A DNA stretch of 64,000 bases from Lucinisca nassula (taxonomy: Eukaryota > Mollusca > Bivalvia > Lucinida > Lucinidae), in NCBI GenBank assembly GCA_963580285.1, contig OY757020.1:99637497-99701496 (forward strand), written 5' to 3'. Under the pieces are notes generated by a model, which worked only from the letters and a program-made list of their open reading frames with translations, searched no databases and was not told the DNA's origin. A program made the position numbers and the translations under genes. Shown here in pieces: positions 38,955 through 46,050 of the stretch. Within the stretch, counting starts at the first letter, position 1. The number at the start of each line of letters is the position of its first letter.

Positions 38955-39060
38955 TTGCTGACGTCATTTCGTCTCGTGACTTTCCGTAACCAATCGGATT
39001 ACGGAAAAACCCGGAAACAACCGGTTCATTCCGGATTCAACCGAGGACAAGTACAGACAC
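38955..39060 (+). promoter_or_regulatory. Conserved upstream block of ORF1 (unit 3)
   Basis: TGACGTCA at 38959-38966, CGTGAC, TCCGTAACCAATCGGATTACGGA as an imperfect palindrome, then repeated CCGG and ACAAGTACAGACACGTAAG leading to ORF1. The last phrase, ending in GTAAG, also occurs in the other units and could be a 5' splice site, though no acceptor is evident. Confidence 0.5.
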
Positions 39061-39096
39061 GTAAGTCGTTTTCTTATATTTTATCATGGTTTTATA

Positions 39097-39354
39097 ATGG
39101 AAAGTAGATGTGATAGTGTTAAATTTTGTTGTTCTTGTTCGTCGGAGGAGGAACATAAGGAATTAGTTAGCCGTAGGACCTACGAAGATCAATTTCTAAA
39201 GAGGTACTTTCAAAATAATACACTTACGATCGGTATTCAGTTAGACGGTCATTTAAAAGACAATCCTTCATTATTTTACCTTATTCAAAAGAGAATAGAC
39301 GAGGCATTTGATGTTTTACCATGTCAGGACCATCAGGACACAGTAGAACAGTAG
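39097..39354 (+). CDS. ORF1 of unit 3, Cys-cluster protein
   Basis: 85 residues starting M-E-S-R-C-D-S-V-K-F-C-C-S-C; closest to unit 1 ORF1 (H-L-K-D-N-P-S-L-F-Y-L-I-Q-K-R shared). Intact. Overlaps ORF2 by 34 nt. Unknown function. Confidence 0.75.
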   Translation: MESRCDSVKFCCSCSSEEEHKELVSRRTYEDQFLKRYFQNNTLTIGIQLDGHLKDNPSLFYLIQKRIDEAFDVLPCQDHQDTVEQ

Positions 39355-39644
39355 AATTGATTGATGAGATCAGAGAAATTTCCAACTACGCAGTCAAAGT
39401 AGCCCTTCAGGCCAAAAACGATTTAGGTAATGCCTATTGTACCCTTGACAGACATGAGAGAGAACTCCATGAATACTGTACAGAGTTAGAAGGGGTTTTG
39501 GGCGAATATAAATCTACGATTAACTATTTGAAGGATTCTCTGACCCAATATGGTTACAGGTTAGACAATTTAGAACAGAAAGTTAATATTCTATATCTAC
39601 AAAATGGTGAGAACGAAGCAAATGGTCAAAAAGGGGGCATTTAA
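39321..39644 (+). CDS. ORF2 of unit 3, coiled-coil protein
   Basis: 107 residues, closely related to 1452-1772 ([11 protein letters not shown] and [10 protein letters not shown] shared). Helical with heptad spacing. Its last 41 nt overlap the start of the H3-like gene in another frame. Intact. Confidence 0.75.
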   Translation: MSGPSGHSRTVELIDEIREISNYAVKVALQAKNDLGNAYCTLDRHERELHEYCTELEGVLGEYKSTINYLKDSLTQYGYRLDNLEQKVNILYLQNGENEANGQKGGI

Positions 39645-40086
39645 GTTTCCAAAGCCATTGAAGACTTATCGAGAAGAATTTAGATTACCAGCTGACTATC
39701 ATAGAGTGAAAGAATTAGCTGTTGCCAATGCCAAACGAAAGGGTCACCAAAAACTTTTGGAAAGAAAGCGACAAGCTGCTGGAATTGAACGCTTTTCGAA
39801 AAGACGGTTTCGTCCAGGAACTGTTGCTCTAAGACAAATACGACAGTATCAAAAAAGTACTGAACTCTTGATACCTAAAATGTCTTTCAGACGGTTGGTA
39901 AGATCTATCGCTAGTGACATTGACAATCTAAAGAGATTTCAAGAAAGTGCATTGTTAGCCTTACAAGAAGCTTCCGAGGCCTACCTAACATCTGTCTTAG
40001 AAGATTCTAATCTATGTGCGATACATGCCAAACGGATAACAATTCAGCCCAAAGATATTCAGTTGGCCAAACGACTAAGAGGATAA
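39604..40086 (+). CDS. Histone H3-like protein of unit 3, intact
   Basis: 160 residues from ATG 39604. The tail [10 protein letters not shown] keeps R2, T3, K4, Q5 and a K at the K9 position. Residues 71-160 form a complete H3 histone fold: [47 protein letters not shown] and P-K-D-I-Q-L-A-K-R. It is about 24 residues longer than cellular H3, from an enlarged Lys/Arg-rich linker between tail and fold (about 12-68), and lacks the final E-R-A. It overlaps ORF2 upstream and the membrane-protein gene downstream (TAATG). Nucleosome-like DNA packaging or chromatin interference are the obvious hypotheses. Confidence 0.93.
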   Translation: MVRTKQMVKKGAFKFPKPLKTYREEFRLPADYHRVKELAVANAKRKGHQKLLERKRQAAGIERFSKRRFRPGTVALRQIRQYQKSTELLIPKMSFRRLVRSIASDIDNLKRFQESALLALQEASEAYLTSVLEDSNLCAIHAKRITIQPKDIQLAKRLRG

Positions 40087-40328
40087 TGGATTTGTCTAAA
40101 GGTGTTTCACGCTTCTGGGTCCAAGCTTTGTTTCTGCTTATTATACTTTGCTTTTGTATGGTTCAATTATTTATGCAGGCGGAAGATCGAGCTGTCTATA
40201 TTGCATTGTTGTCAGCCATTTGTGGGAATACTGTCCCGACCATTAAACAAAAGAAGAGACGAGACGAAAATCAAAATCTTTTGGGATTAGACGAAGTAGA
40301 TTCTCCTCCTAGAAGAATTGTACATTAA
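40086..40328 (+). CDS. Two-segment membrane protein of unit 3
   Basis: 80 residues; the ATG overlaps the H3 stop. The first 59 residues are nearly identical to unit 1 (W-V-Q-A-L-F-L-L-I-I-L-C-F-C-M-V; A-L-L-S-A-I-C-G-N-T-V-P), followed by a charged tail (D-E-N-Q-N-L-L-G-L-D-E-V-D). The unit 1 copy stops before this tail, although related codons remain downstream of its stop. Resembles the Polinton protein at 25013. Confidence 0.75.
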   Translation: MDLSKGVSRFWVQALFLLIILCFCMVQLFMQAEDRAVYIALLSAICGNTVPTIKQKKRRDENQNLLGLDEVDSPPRRIVH

Positions 40329-40330
40329 TA

Positions 40331-41266
40331 ATGGCATGTCCAACTTCTAAGAAACGAAAGCTGTCTAAAGCCATGAATATTTTAACACATGTAGAAGGTG
40401 AGGCTGTGACCCTCCCAAAAGGTCAGAAACAAATGCGAATTCTGTTTCAAAATAAGACGCCATTTCAGACAAACGAGGTTGGAAAGTATAGACAATTTAC
40501 GATTGATTTCCCTGAATGTACTGGATGGGATGCTCTGAATGCAAGATTATCAGATAGAGACTGTTTACGGACAGTAGGATTTGACGATGAACTAGAATTT
40601 CCTATCATTCATGATATCGAGGTTACTTGGATTGGTACCCCACAAAGGTCACATTACGATGCAGGGGCAAATGGTGTCAACGGTTTACCAACCAACCAGT
40701 ACTGCTTCTTTTTCACTGATTCCAAAGAGTTAAAAGTAAAAGTTGATGACATGGAGAAGACAGACAGTTCAGATCGGATATCTGTGGACAAGTCATGTCC
40801 TTCAATGGTGGCTATTGTGAACGATGCGTTTAAGTATGACGCCAAGGTCTTTTCGTTTTCTGTTGGACTGCCAGACCCCATATCTCAGGCAAATTGGGTC
40901 AGACAAAATCCGGCATTTGTTGGAGGTGGTTATGGTGATGTGACACATCAGATGTGGAATTTCATTCCTAAAAATGGCTATAAATTATTACAGCCAAACC
41001 TATTCATGTATTACTACGAGTCACCGCAAATCCCGAAACAGACAGGGGGTACTGAAACTATCACAGCTGAGGTTAGCATCAATTACTCCATTGGCACAGT
41101 CAAGGTTGAAGAGCTATGGGTCCGACAATTTCAACAGCATGCAGACAAGTACAAACCCCAACAACTACAATGGGCATATAAAGACAACACTAATGAGATG
41201 TTGTTGGTGAATCAGGGCTATATTTCGGCTTCAAAAGACATCGAACCGTCTGGTGATACAATATGA
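40331..41266 (+). CDS. Putative capsid protein of unit 3 (311 residues)
   Basis: Intact frame directly after the membrane-protein gene. Starts M-A-C-P-T-S-K-K-R-K-L, a nuclear-localisation-like motif in the same place as in unit 1, then is beta-rich with aromatic strands (Q-Y-C-F-F-F-T; L-F-M-Y-Y-Y-E) and a penultimate T-A-E-V-S-I-N-Y-S-I strand. That architecture suits a jelly-roll capsid but is not diagnostic. Beyond the N-terminal motif I see no clear similarity to the 434-residue protein of unit 1. Confidence 0.6.
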   Translation: MACPTSKKRKLSKAMNILTHVEGEAVTLPKGQKQMRILFQNKTPFQTNEVGKYRQFTIDFPECTGWDALNARLSDRDCLRTVGFDDELEFPIIHDIEVTWIGTPQRSHYDAGANGVNGLPTNQYCFFFTDSKELKVKVDDMEKTDSSDRISVDKSCPSMVAIVNDAFKYDAKVFSFSVGLPDPISQANWVRQNPAFVGGGYGDVTHQMWNFIPKNGYKLLQPNLFMYYYESPQIPKQTGGTETITAEVSINYSIGTVKVEELWVRQFQQHADKYKPQQLQWAYKDNTNEMLLVNQGYISASKDIEPSGDTI

Positions 41267-41293
41267 CTAGATGAGGTCCACATCTTGGATGTC

Positions 41294-41515
41294 ATGTTTG
41301 ATGAGATGGCTCATGTCTATGATGCTGCTAGTGTCAGACAGAAAAACCAATTTTGGAACCAATTTGACAAGAAACTTTTGCAGTTTATGCAGTCTAAAGG
41401 AATTCCTCCATCTGGGAATTATCCTTTGACTCCTCCCGCAAACGTCCCGGCCGACTCCACAGACATCACAGACGACCCCGAAGAAATACCAGTCACCGTT
41501 CGCCATGCAGAGTAG
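41294..41515 (+). CDS. Post-capsid small protein of unit 3
   Basis: 73 residues from ATG 41294 (the longer frame starts on TTG). It begins M-F-D-E-M-A-H-V-Y, like 27909 in unit 1, has a Lys/Gln-rich helix and a Pro-rich L-T-P-P-A-N-V-P end. Unknown function. Confidence 0.5.
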   Translation: MFDEMAHVYDAASVRQKNQFWNQFDKKLLQFMQSKGIPPSGNYPLTPPANVPADSTDITDDPEEIPVTVRHAE

Positions 41516-41626
41516 TTGTTGGGACAACCGGTTGGACGTCGAGAACACCCCCAGGAGCGTTCCCGGAGCCCAATCGATTGCCCCCCTTTTGTATATAGTT
41601 AAAGTTATTTGTTCGAATTTGTAGTT

Positions 41627-41699
41627 GACACTTTAGCTCAGTTGGTAGAGCATCGGTCTGATAAGCCGAAGGTCATAGGTTCGATTCCTATTCGTGTCA
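41627..41699 (+). tRNA. tRNA-Ile (anticodon GAU) of unit 3
   Basis: 73 nt in the same position as the unit 1 tRNA, with perfect A and B boxes and a T8 terminator. Anticodon arm TCGGT-CTGATAA-GCCGA and T arm ATAGG-TTCGATT-CCTAT differ from unit 1 at six bases, and all six are paired changes (C-G to T-A and T-A to G-C in the anticodon stem; G-C to T-A in the T stem). Loops, D arm, variable loop and acceptor strands are unchanged. That is covariation preserving tRNA structure after the units diverged. Acceptor pairs 6:67 and 7:66 are mismatched in both. Confidence 0.95.
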
Positions 41700-41707
41700 T
41701 ATTTTTT

Positions 41708-41729
41708 TTATAAAAGAGCTCTTTTATAA
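41708..41729. repeat. 22-bp perfect palindrome after the tRNA (unit 3)
   Basis: Identical to 30032-30053, including the flanking T-run and the following AGACAACAAGTAACACA. See the unit 1 entry for possible roles. Confidence 0.9.
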
Positions 41730-41809
41730 GACAACAAGTAACACACATGTAAAGTTTTCAAGTTGTATTCATTGTTTTCTTTGTTATTAGTCTTTTTTCT
41801 CTTATTATA

Positions 41810-43276
41810 TTAAATGTTATATTCAACATGAGGTGTTAGGCCTCCATTTCTAACCCCACCCATATCCTCAGTGTCTTCAATTTCCAGCACACACCATCTG
41901 TCGAGCGATAGCAAGGTCTTGTCAGGGTAGGAGTTACTGAAGACCACGACTATAGGACTTTTAAATACTTTTCTCTGGACAACGTACTTTGTGGATATAA
42001 TGTATCCATTCTTCAGGTCCTCTATTAATCTTAGATCGTTTGGTATTGTTGATCTAGGTAGATCGAACAGTACCAAACTCTCTAAGTTGAATAGGTAACT
42101 ATTGTTCCTATAGTCGAGGTCTTGGTAGAGTATGGTTTTGCCAAATAACTCCGATGCAATCAAGTACTGGCACATGATGGACTTCCCTGCACCGCCAGTT
42201 TCATCCACGACCCAAAATACTGTTCTATTACAATCAGCATGGTCCTTGATCTCATTGATCAGCTGATGTTGCCAATTCAGCAAATTAATATTTTGGACTC
42301 GGTCGCGGATGACCCTGGACTCGTGCAGGTCGTGCTCATGAGCCATAACTGATTCAAAGACCTTCCTATCGCACGCGCTGATGGTGGATGGGATATAATC
42401 GCAATATTGAGTTGTTGCCATAGTGGTTTCCTGAAAGTAGTTGTGTGCCCGATATACGGTGGCTGTAAATTTCATGGGAATGTTAAGGAGGACAGCCTGT
42501 GTGTCCTCCTTTGTGACATACCTCACACATTCCCTGAAATTTACAGGACGCCGTATATCGAAAATCCTGAATCCGAACTTCTTAAAGAAGAGTCGCTTGA
42601 ACTGCGCAAACGTGTACTTCTTTGCTGTCTGACGGTACATATGGCTATGCGCGTGCTTCATTCGAAGGGCGCCATACTCGTTGCAGATGGCGGCCTTCTG
42701 AATGAAGCTAGCTGCCTTAGCCATACGTCTCCGTTTACGCAAGTTCCTACGAGCGTCTTTAAAAAGTTCAGGGTGTCGTTCATAAATTTTATTTATGATG
42801 TCCCCGTGAGTTTCTGGTCCACCGGCGATTGGTTTCTTATAAAATCTTTTCTTATTCCGGAGCCATCGTAATTTCTCTTTATGTTTACGAGTCATTCTGT
42901 GCCTTGACAGGAGTTCCGACGACCGAAAAATATCGCCACAGATGGTGCATGAGCATGCAGCCTTCATTAATCTATGAGCAATGCGATATTTGATCGGTCG
43001 TTGGAACTCCAGCAAGAAATGGCTCCCTGCTTTCGCTTTGTCGGTTTTCGGTCGGGCAAAGGTTAGTTCGTCTAAATCGCCGGTACCAGAAACTGTTTCA
43101 TCTGTGACCGCTACTGTATCCTTCATTTGGGTAGTATGTCTCCTTGATTTTACATGTGGTTTGACATTACGTTTTTGCTTGATTTTTATGTCACATATCG
43201 AACAGTAGTATTCGTTGTTATCCATTAGTAAAATCAAGGAACCAAACTCGTCCGTTGTAGATCCAGTAGGAGTCAC
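41810..43276 (-). CDS. rep: Rep core of unit 3: zinc fingers, HUH endonuclease, SF3 helicase
   Basis: 488 residues counted from a GTG; the frame is open further upstream through a poly-A run, so the true start lies in the larger gene. C2H2 fingers: C25-C28-H41-H47 and C110-C113-H126-H132. HUH endonuclease: H-A-H-S-H (208-212) as motif II and Y-V-T-K-E-D (253-258) as motif III with the catalytic Tyr/Lys. SF3 helicase: Walker A G-G-A-G-K-S (361-366), V-L-F-D-L-P-R (402-408), sensor V-F-S-N (445-448) and L-S-L-D-R-W (456-461). F-D-(I/L)-P-R and the D-R end are known from nanovirus/alphasatellite-type CRESS Reps. It would nick and unwind the origin for rolling-circle replication. No lesion in this part. 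Confidence 0.88.
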   Translation of the reverse strand: MTPTGSTTDEFGSLILLMDNNEYYCSICDIKIKQKRNVKPHVKSRRHTTQMKDTVAVTDETVSGTGDLDELTFARPKTDKAKAGSHFLLEFQRPIKYRIAHRLMKAACSCTICGDIFRSSELLSRHRMTRKHKEKLRWLRNKKRFYKKPIAGGPETHGDIINKIYERHPELFKDARRNLRKRRRMAKAASFIQKAAICNEYGALRMKHAHSHMYRQTAKKYTFAQFKRLFFKKFGFRIFDIRRPVNFRECVRYVTKEDTQAVLLNIPMKFTATVYRAHNYFQETTMATTQYCDYIPSTISACDRKVFESVMAHEHDLHESRVIRDRVQNINLLNWQHQLINEIKDHADCNRTVFWVVDETGGAGKSIMCQYLIASELFGKTILYQDLDYRNNSYLFNLESLVLFDLPRSTIPNDLRLIEDLKNGYIISTKYVVQRKVFKSPIVVVFSNSYPDKTLLSLDRWCVLEIEDTEDMGGVRNGGLTPHVEYNI

Positions 43277-43311
43277 AGATGTGGGGTTAGTTTTTTTTTT
43301 TTTTTTTTTTG

Positions 43312-44540
43312 CTACACCCGGGTTGTTATCAGTTTGGGTTTTTTTTTTTTTTTCTCTGGGTTGTTGTCAGTTTTGTCAGTTGGAGAATGAGGTCGCTTTT
43401 TACCTCGGTCTGTTGATTTGGGCGAAGATGTAGCTGTGTTCCGTTTATGCTGGAACCCTGTCAAATGGCGCTCGTAATACTCGCGGGATACACCTTTTTT
43501 CCCGCAGGGTTCGCAGTCATAACGATCTTGAATAGTTGGCGTATTCAGAGCCTTTTCTCGCTCTAAATGCGCCAAATATTCGCAGTCATCCTCTAAGTCA
43601 TACAGAGGACAGTTATGGAGAGGAAACAATTCAACCAATCTATGGTTGCGTTGCCTCTCCATACAGGTCCTGCATTCTTCTGCTATGTGCACAGCCACAT
43701 CTTTACGACCAAACCAACAGTACCCCAACAACTTACTTTTTACCTTATACATGATCTGGTGATAGTAACTGCGAACATGCTCCGGCCAGTTACCAATGAA
43801 CACCTTTACATCACATACCTGACAATGTCGTTGTTCAAACTCTGCATGATCAGTGTCATCCCTAGGATGAACAACAACATTGTCTCCAATACTCAGTCTT
43901 AACCATTTCTTTAAACCTGTACTCATTACCAAGTATTCTGCATGATTGATCTTGGTTTTCATATTCAACTGTATGTCAGAATAATCATGGCCGGCTTTTG
44001 ATAGTCTCCCTGGTGCCTGGTCGGAGCACGGGCCCTATCAGAGCTTCCAGTACGGTCGGCCTGCCTTCCTCTGGGGATCGGACCACCTGTTGACGGACGG
44101 ACCGGGTTGTGGTGCTGGTTCAGGGTTATCAGCATTTTCATTCACCTTGTAATTGACCATTTCTGACGGTGTTAATGGGTCATTATTACCACTTTCTATC
44201 TTTCTCACTCGTTTATGTATGTTAACTAACAGACTCAAATTGTCTAATTTCAATTGTTTTGTCCGGACAGAGTTCATTGGATTAATTAACTCTTTTTCAT
44301 AGGCAGCTCTCTTCACAGGGAAGAATTCTCGGAACGGCTTCTTCCTTGGTGGTGGAGTGCTTCTCATGTCCTTCATCGTCTTCTCGAACATATCTACGCA
44401 TTCAGTTGTAGATCTTTCGTAGGTATGTAGTGTTGGTTCATCATTGAACCAGACCCGACGTTGCAGAACGGGTGGGTCTGGTTCTGCCTCCTCCTCAGGT
44501 TCCGGTTCCATGGCCGCATCATCATCTGAGGATATGGAAA
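43312..44540 (-). pseudogene. N-terminal zinc-finger region of the unit 3 Rep gene, damaged
   Basis: Reads in two frames (44540-44038 and 43968-43312) because one T is missing near 43998 relative to unit 2. Contents: Asp/Ser-rich acidic stretch, R-K-K-P-F-R-E-F-F, then C-Q-V-C...H-V-R-S-Y-Y-H and C-E-P-C...H-L-T-G-F-Q-H C2H2 fingers and a basic end. Two A-runs (16 and 23 A) separate it from the Rep core and put them out of frame. In unit 1 the same junction has a single A-run and is in frame. Exon 1 is lost: the gene abuts the origin remnant at 44547. Confidence 0.75.
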
Positions 44541-44546
44541 TGTGTG

Positions 44547-44760
44547 ACCTGCCGCGCAGCACGCAGCACAGCAAGTTACAGCCGGGAACCAATATTGATT
44601 TTTTGCACACGGCACTTAGTGGTGGCGTGATTCCTAAAAATAGAATTATTGGAAAAAATTTATGACGTCATCAAAATTTTATGACGTCATAATATCTCGT
44701 GACTGTCCGTAACCAATCGGATTACGGAAAAATCCGGAAATAACCGGTTCTTTCCGGGAA
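44547..44760. promoter_or_regulatory. Half stem-loop and upstream block starting unit 4
   Basis: Begins with the right arm of the origin (ACCTGCCGCGCAGCAC...GCAAG, to 44575), joined directly to Rep exon 2; the left arm, loop, promoter and Rep exon 1 are missing. Then two TGACGTCA palindromes (44663-44670 and 44682-44689), CGTGAC and the TCCGTAA/TTACGGA pair. Sequence is almost identical to 33211-33425. Confidence 0.65.
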
Positions 44761-44808
44761 ATCTTACGGACAAGAATAAACACGTGAGTTATTTTCTCTC
44801 ATTTTACA

Positions 44809-45081
44809 ATGGAAAATCGTTGTGAACAGATTCAATTTTGTTGCTCTTGTGAATCAGAGGAGGATCATAAGATATTAAGTAGGAGAAGGGCAGAGAACGA
44901 CTTATTAAAGAAGTACTTTCAAGATAACACTCTTACTGTCGCTGTCAAACTCTCGGAACACTTGAAGGACAAACCCGCTTTGTATTACCTTATCGAGAAG
45001 AGAATAGATGGAGCATTTGATTCGTTAGTTATTACGACCGCAGAGATCCGGGAAGGCGAACTTGATATCGTAAACTTATAA
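44809..45081 (+). CDS. ORF1 of unit 4, Cys-cluster protein
   Basis: 90 residues, M-E-N-R-C-E-Q-I-Q-F-C-C-S-C at the start, ending in TAA where unit 2 has CAA. One codon shorter than unit 2 in the S-R-R region. Intact copy of the second ORF1 type. Confidence 0.7.
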   Translation: MENRCEQIQFCCSCESEEDHKILSRRRAENDLLKKYFQDNTLTVAVKLSEHLKDKPALYYLIEKRIDGAFDSLVITTAEIREGELDIVNL

Positions 45082-45085
45082 AGAA

Positions 45086-45379
45086 ATGTCACGAAGAGAT
45101 TGGCAGGAACTGCTCCAAGAGGTATCTAAGTTGAATAAAAATGTCAAGTATACTTTAGAGAAAGCACTAGAGACAAAAGAAGAACTGGCAGGAATCACGG
45201 TAGCTATTGACAGGATTGAAGAGAAGGTTCGTTTCTTTCAAACCTGTTTAGCAGAATTCAATGCGAGACTGGTTCAGGTGGAGTACCTTACAGACACAGT
45301 AGGTCATCTCGATTATCGACTTTCTGCTGTAGAAGATAGACTTAATAACCTTAATTCACATCATTATGTCGACCAGTAA
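45086..45379 (+). CDS. ORF2 of unit 4, coiled-coil protein
   Basis: 97 residues, identical in predicted protein to 33752-34045. Starts 4 nt after the ORF1 stop. See the unit 2 entry for features. Confidence 0.7.
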   Translation: MSRRDWQELLQEVSKLNKNVKYTLEKALETKEELAGITVAIDRIEEKVRFFQTCLAEFNARLVQVEYLTDTVGHLDYRLSAVEDRLNNLNSHHYVDQ

Positions 45380-45564
45380 GGACTGGGTACGACGTAAAAA
45401 TGTAAAAAAAAAAACTAGATATAATTGTGTGTGATGACAAACCAGACCAACACAGAAATTCTAAGAAGATGATAGCCAATAAATGTAGACATATGGAATC
45501 TATGGCAATCATATCTGAAACAAAAACAATAGAAGCTATGGCTATTTCAGATACATTATGAGAT

Positions 45565-45639
45565 ATGGCAAGAAGAAAGCAGACACAAAGAAAGCGCTTC
45601 AACTTTCCAGCACCATTCACCCCCCGATATCTCATAATG
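45565..45639 (+). pseudogene. Histone H3-like tail fragment of unit 4
   Basis: Reads M-A-R-R-K-Q-T-Q-R-K-R-F, the same truncated H3-type tail as in unit 2 with I4 replaced by R, then joins the Penelope-like fragment at the same point. The shared junction shows that units 2 and 4 were duplicated after the truncation. Confidence 0.7.
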
Positions 45640-46050
45640 TATGAGCCCGACCAGAGACAGAGCATCAGGCACCAACCAACATTATCTCTTTAATTTTCAA
45701 TAAGCCTTTACGTTGGAGCCGTCATAGAATCTGAGGCCTGACCCACCGGCGTGCAATTAAAGAGGGAAGCAAAGTTGCCAACCGTGATTGGGTTAACTAC
45801 CATGCATGCAGTCTGTCGTATAATATCCATGTTGTACCCAATCTTTTTATATCGAAGAATGATTTTACGAAATTGGGTGCTGAAGTCATTGCGGTTATAT
45901 ATTTTTCTGAATTTATATACTAAGTCACCATAAAATTCGGGTTCCGATAGACCTTGTTGCAGAAGAGATTTAAGTCCAATATTGAATTTTGAAATTAAAT
46001 CAGAATGGCATCTATAAAATTTTGAAAAGGCTTGCGTAGTTTATGGTACC
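45640..46050 (-). mobile_element. Penelope-like element fragment (unit 4 copy)
   Basis: Almost identical to 34303-34712, with the same junctions on both sides. It contains the C-terminal part of the RT frame on the minus strand. Confidence 0.75.

Noticed and set aside
38955..39060. A 5' exon with the GTAAG donor upstream of ORF1
   Set aside because: The GTAAG is conserved, but no convincing acceptor lies before the ORF1 ATG, so I did not annotate an intron.
39604..40086. Host histone H3 gene or retrocopy
   Set aside because: It overlaps neighbouring viral ORFs in other frames, has an enlarged linker, recurs at the same slot in four units with divergent tails, and is not near H4, H2A or H2B genes.
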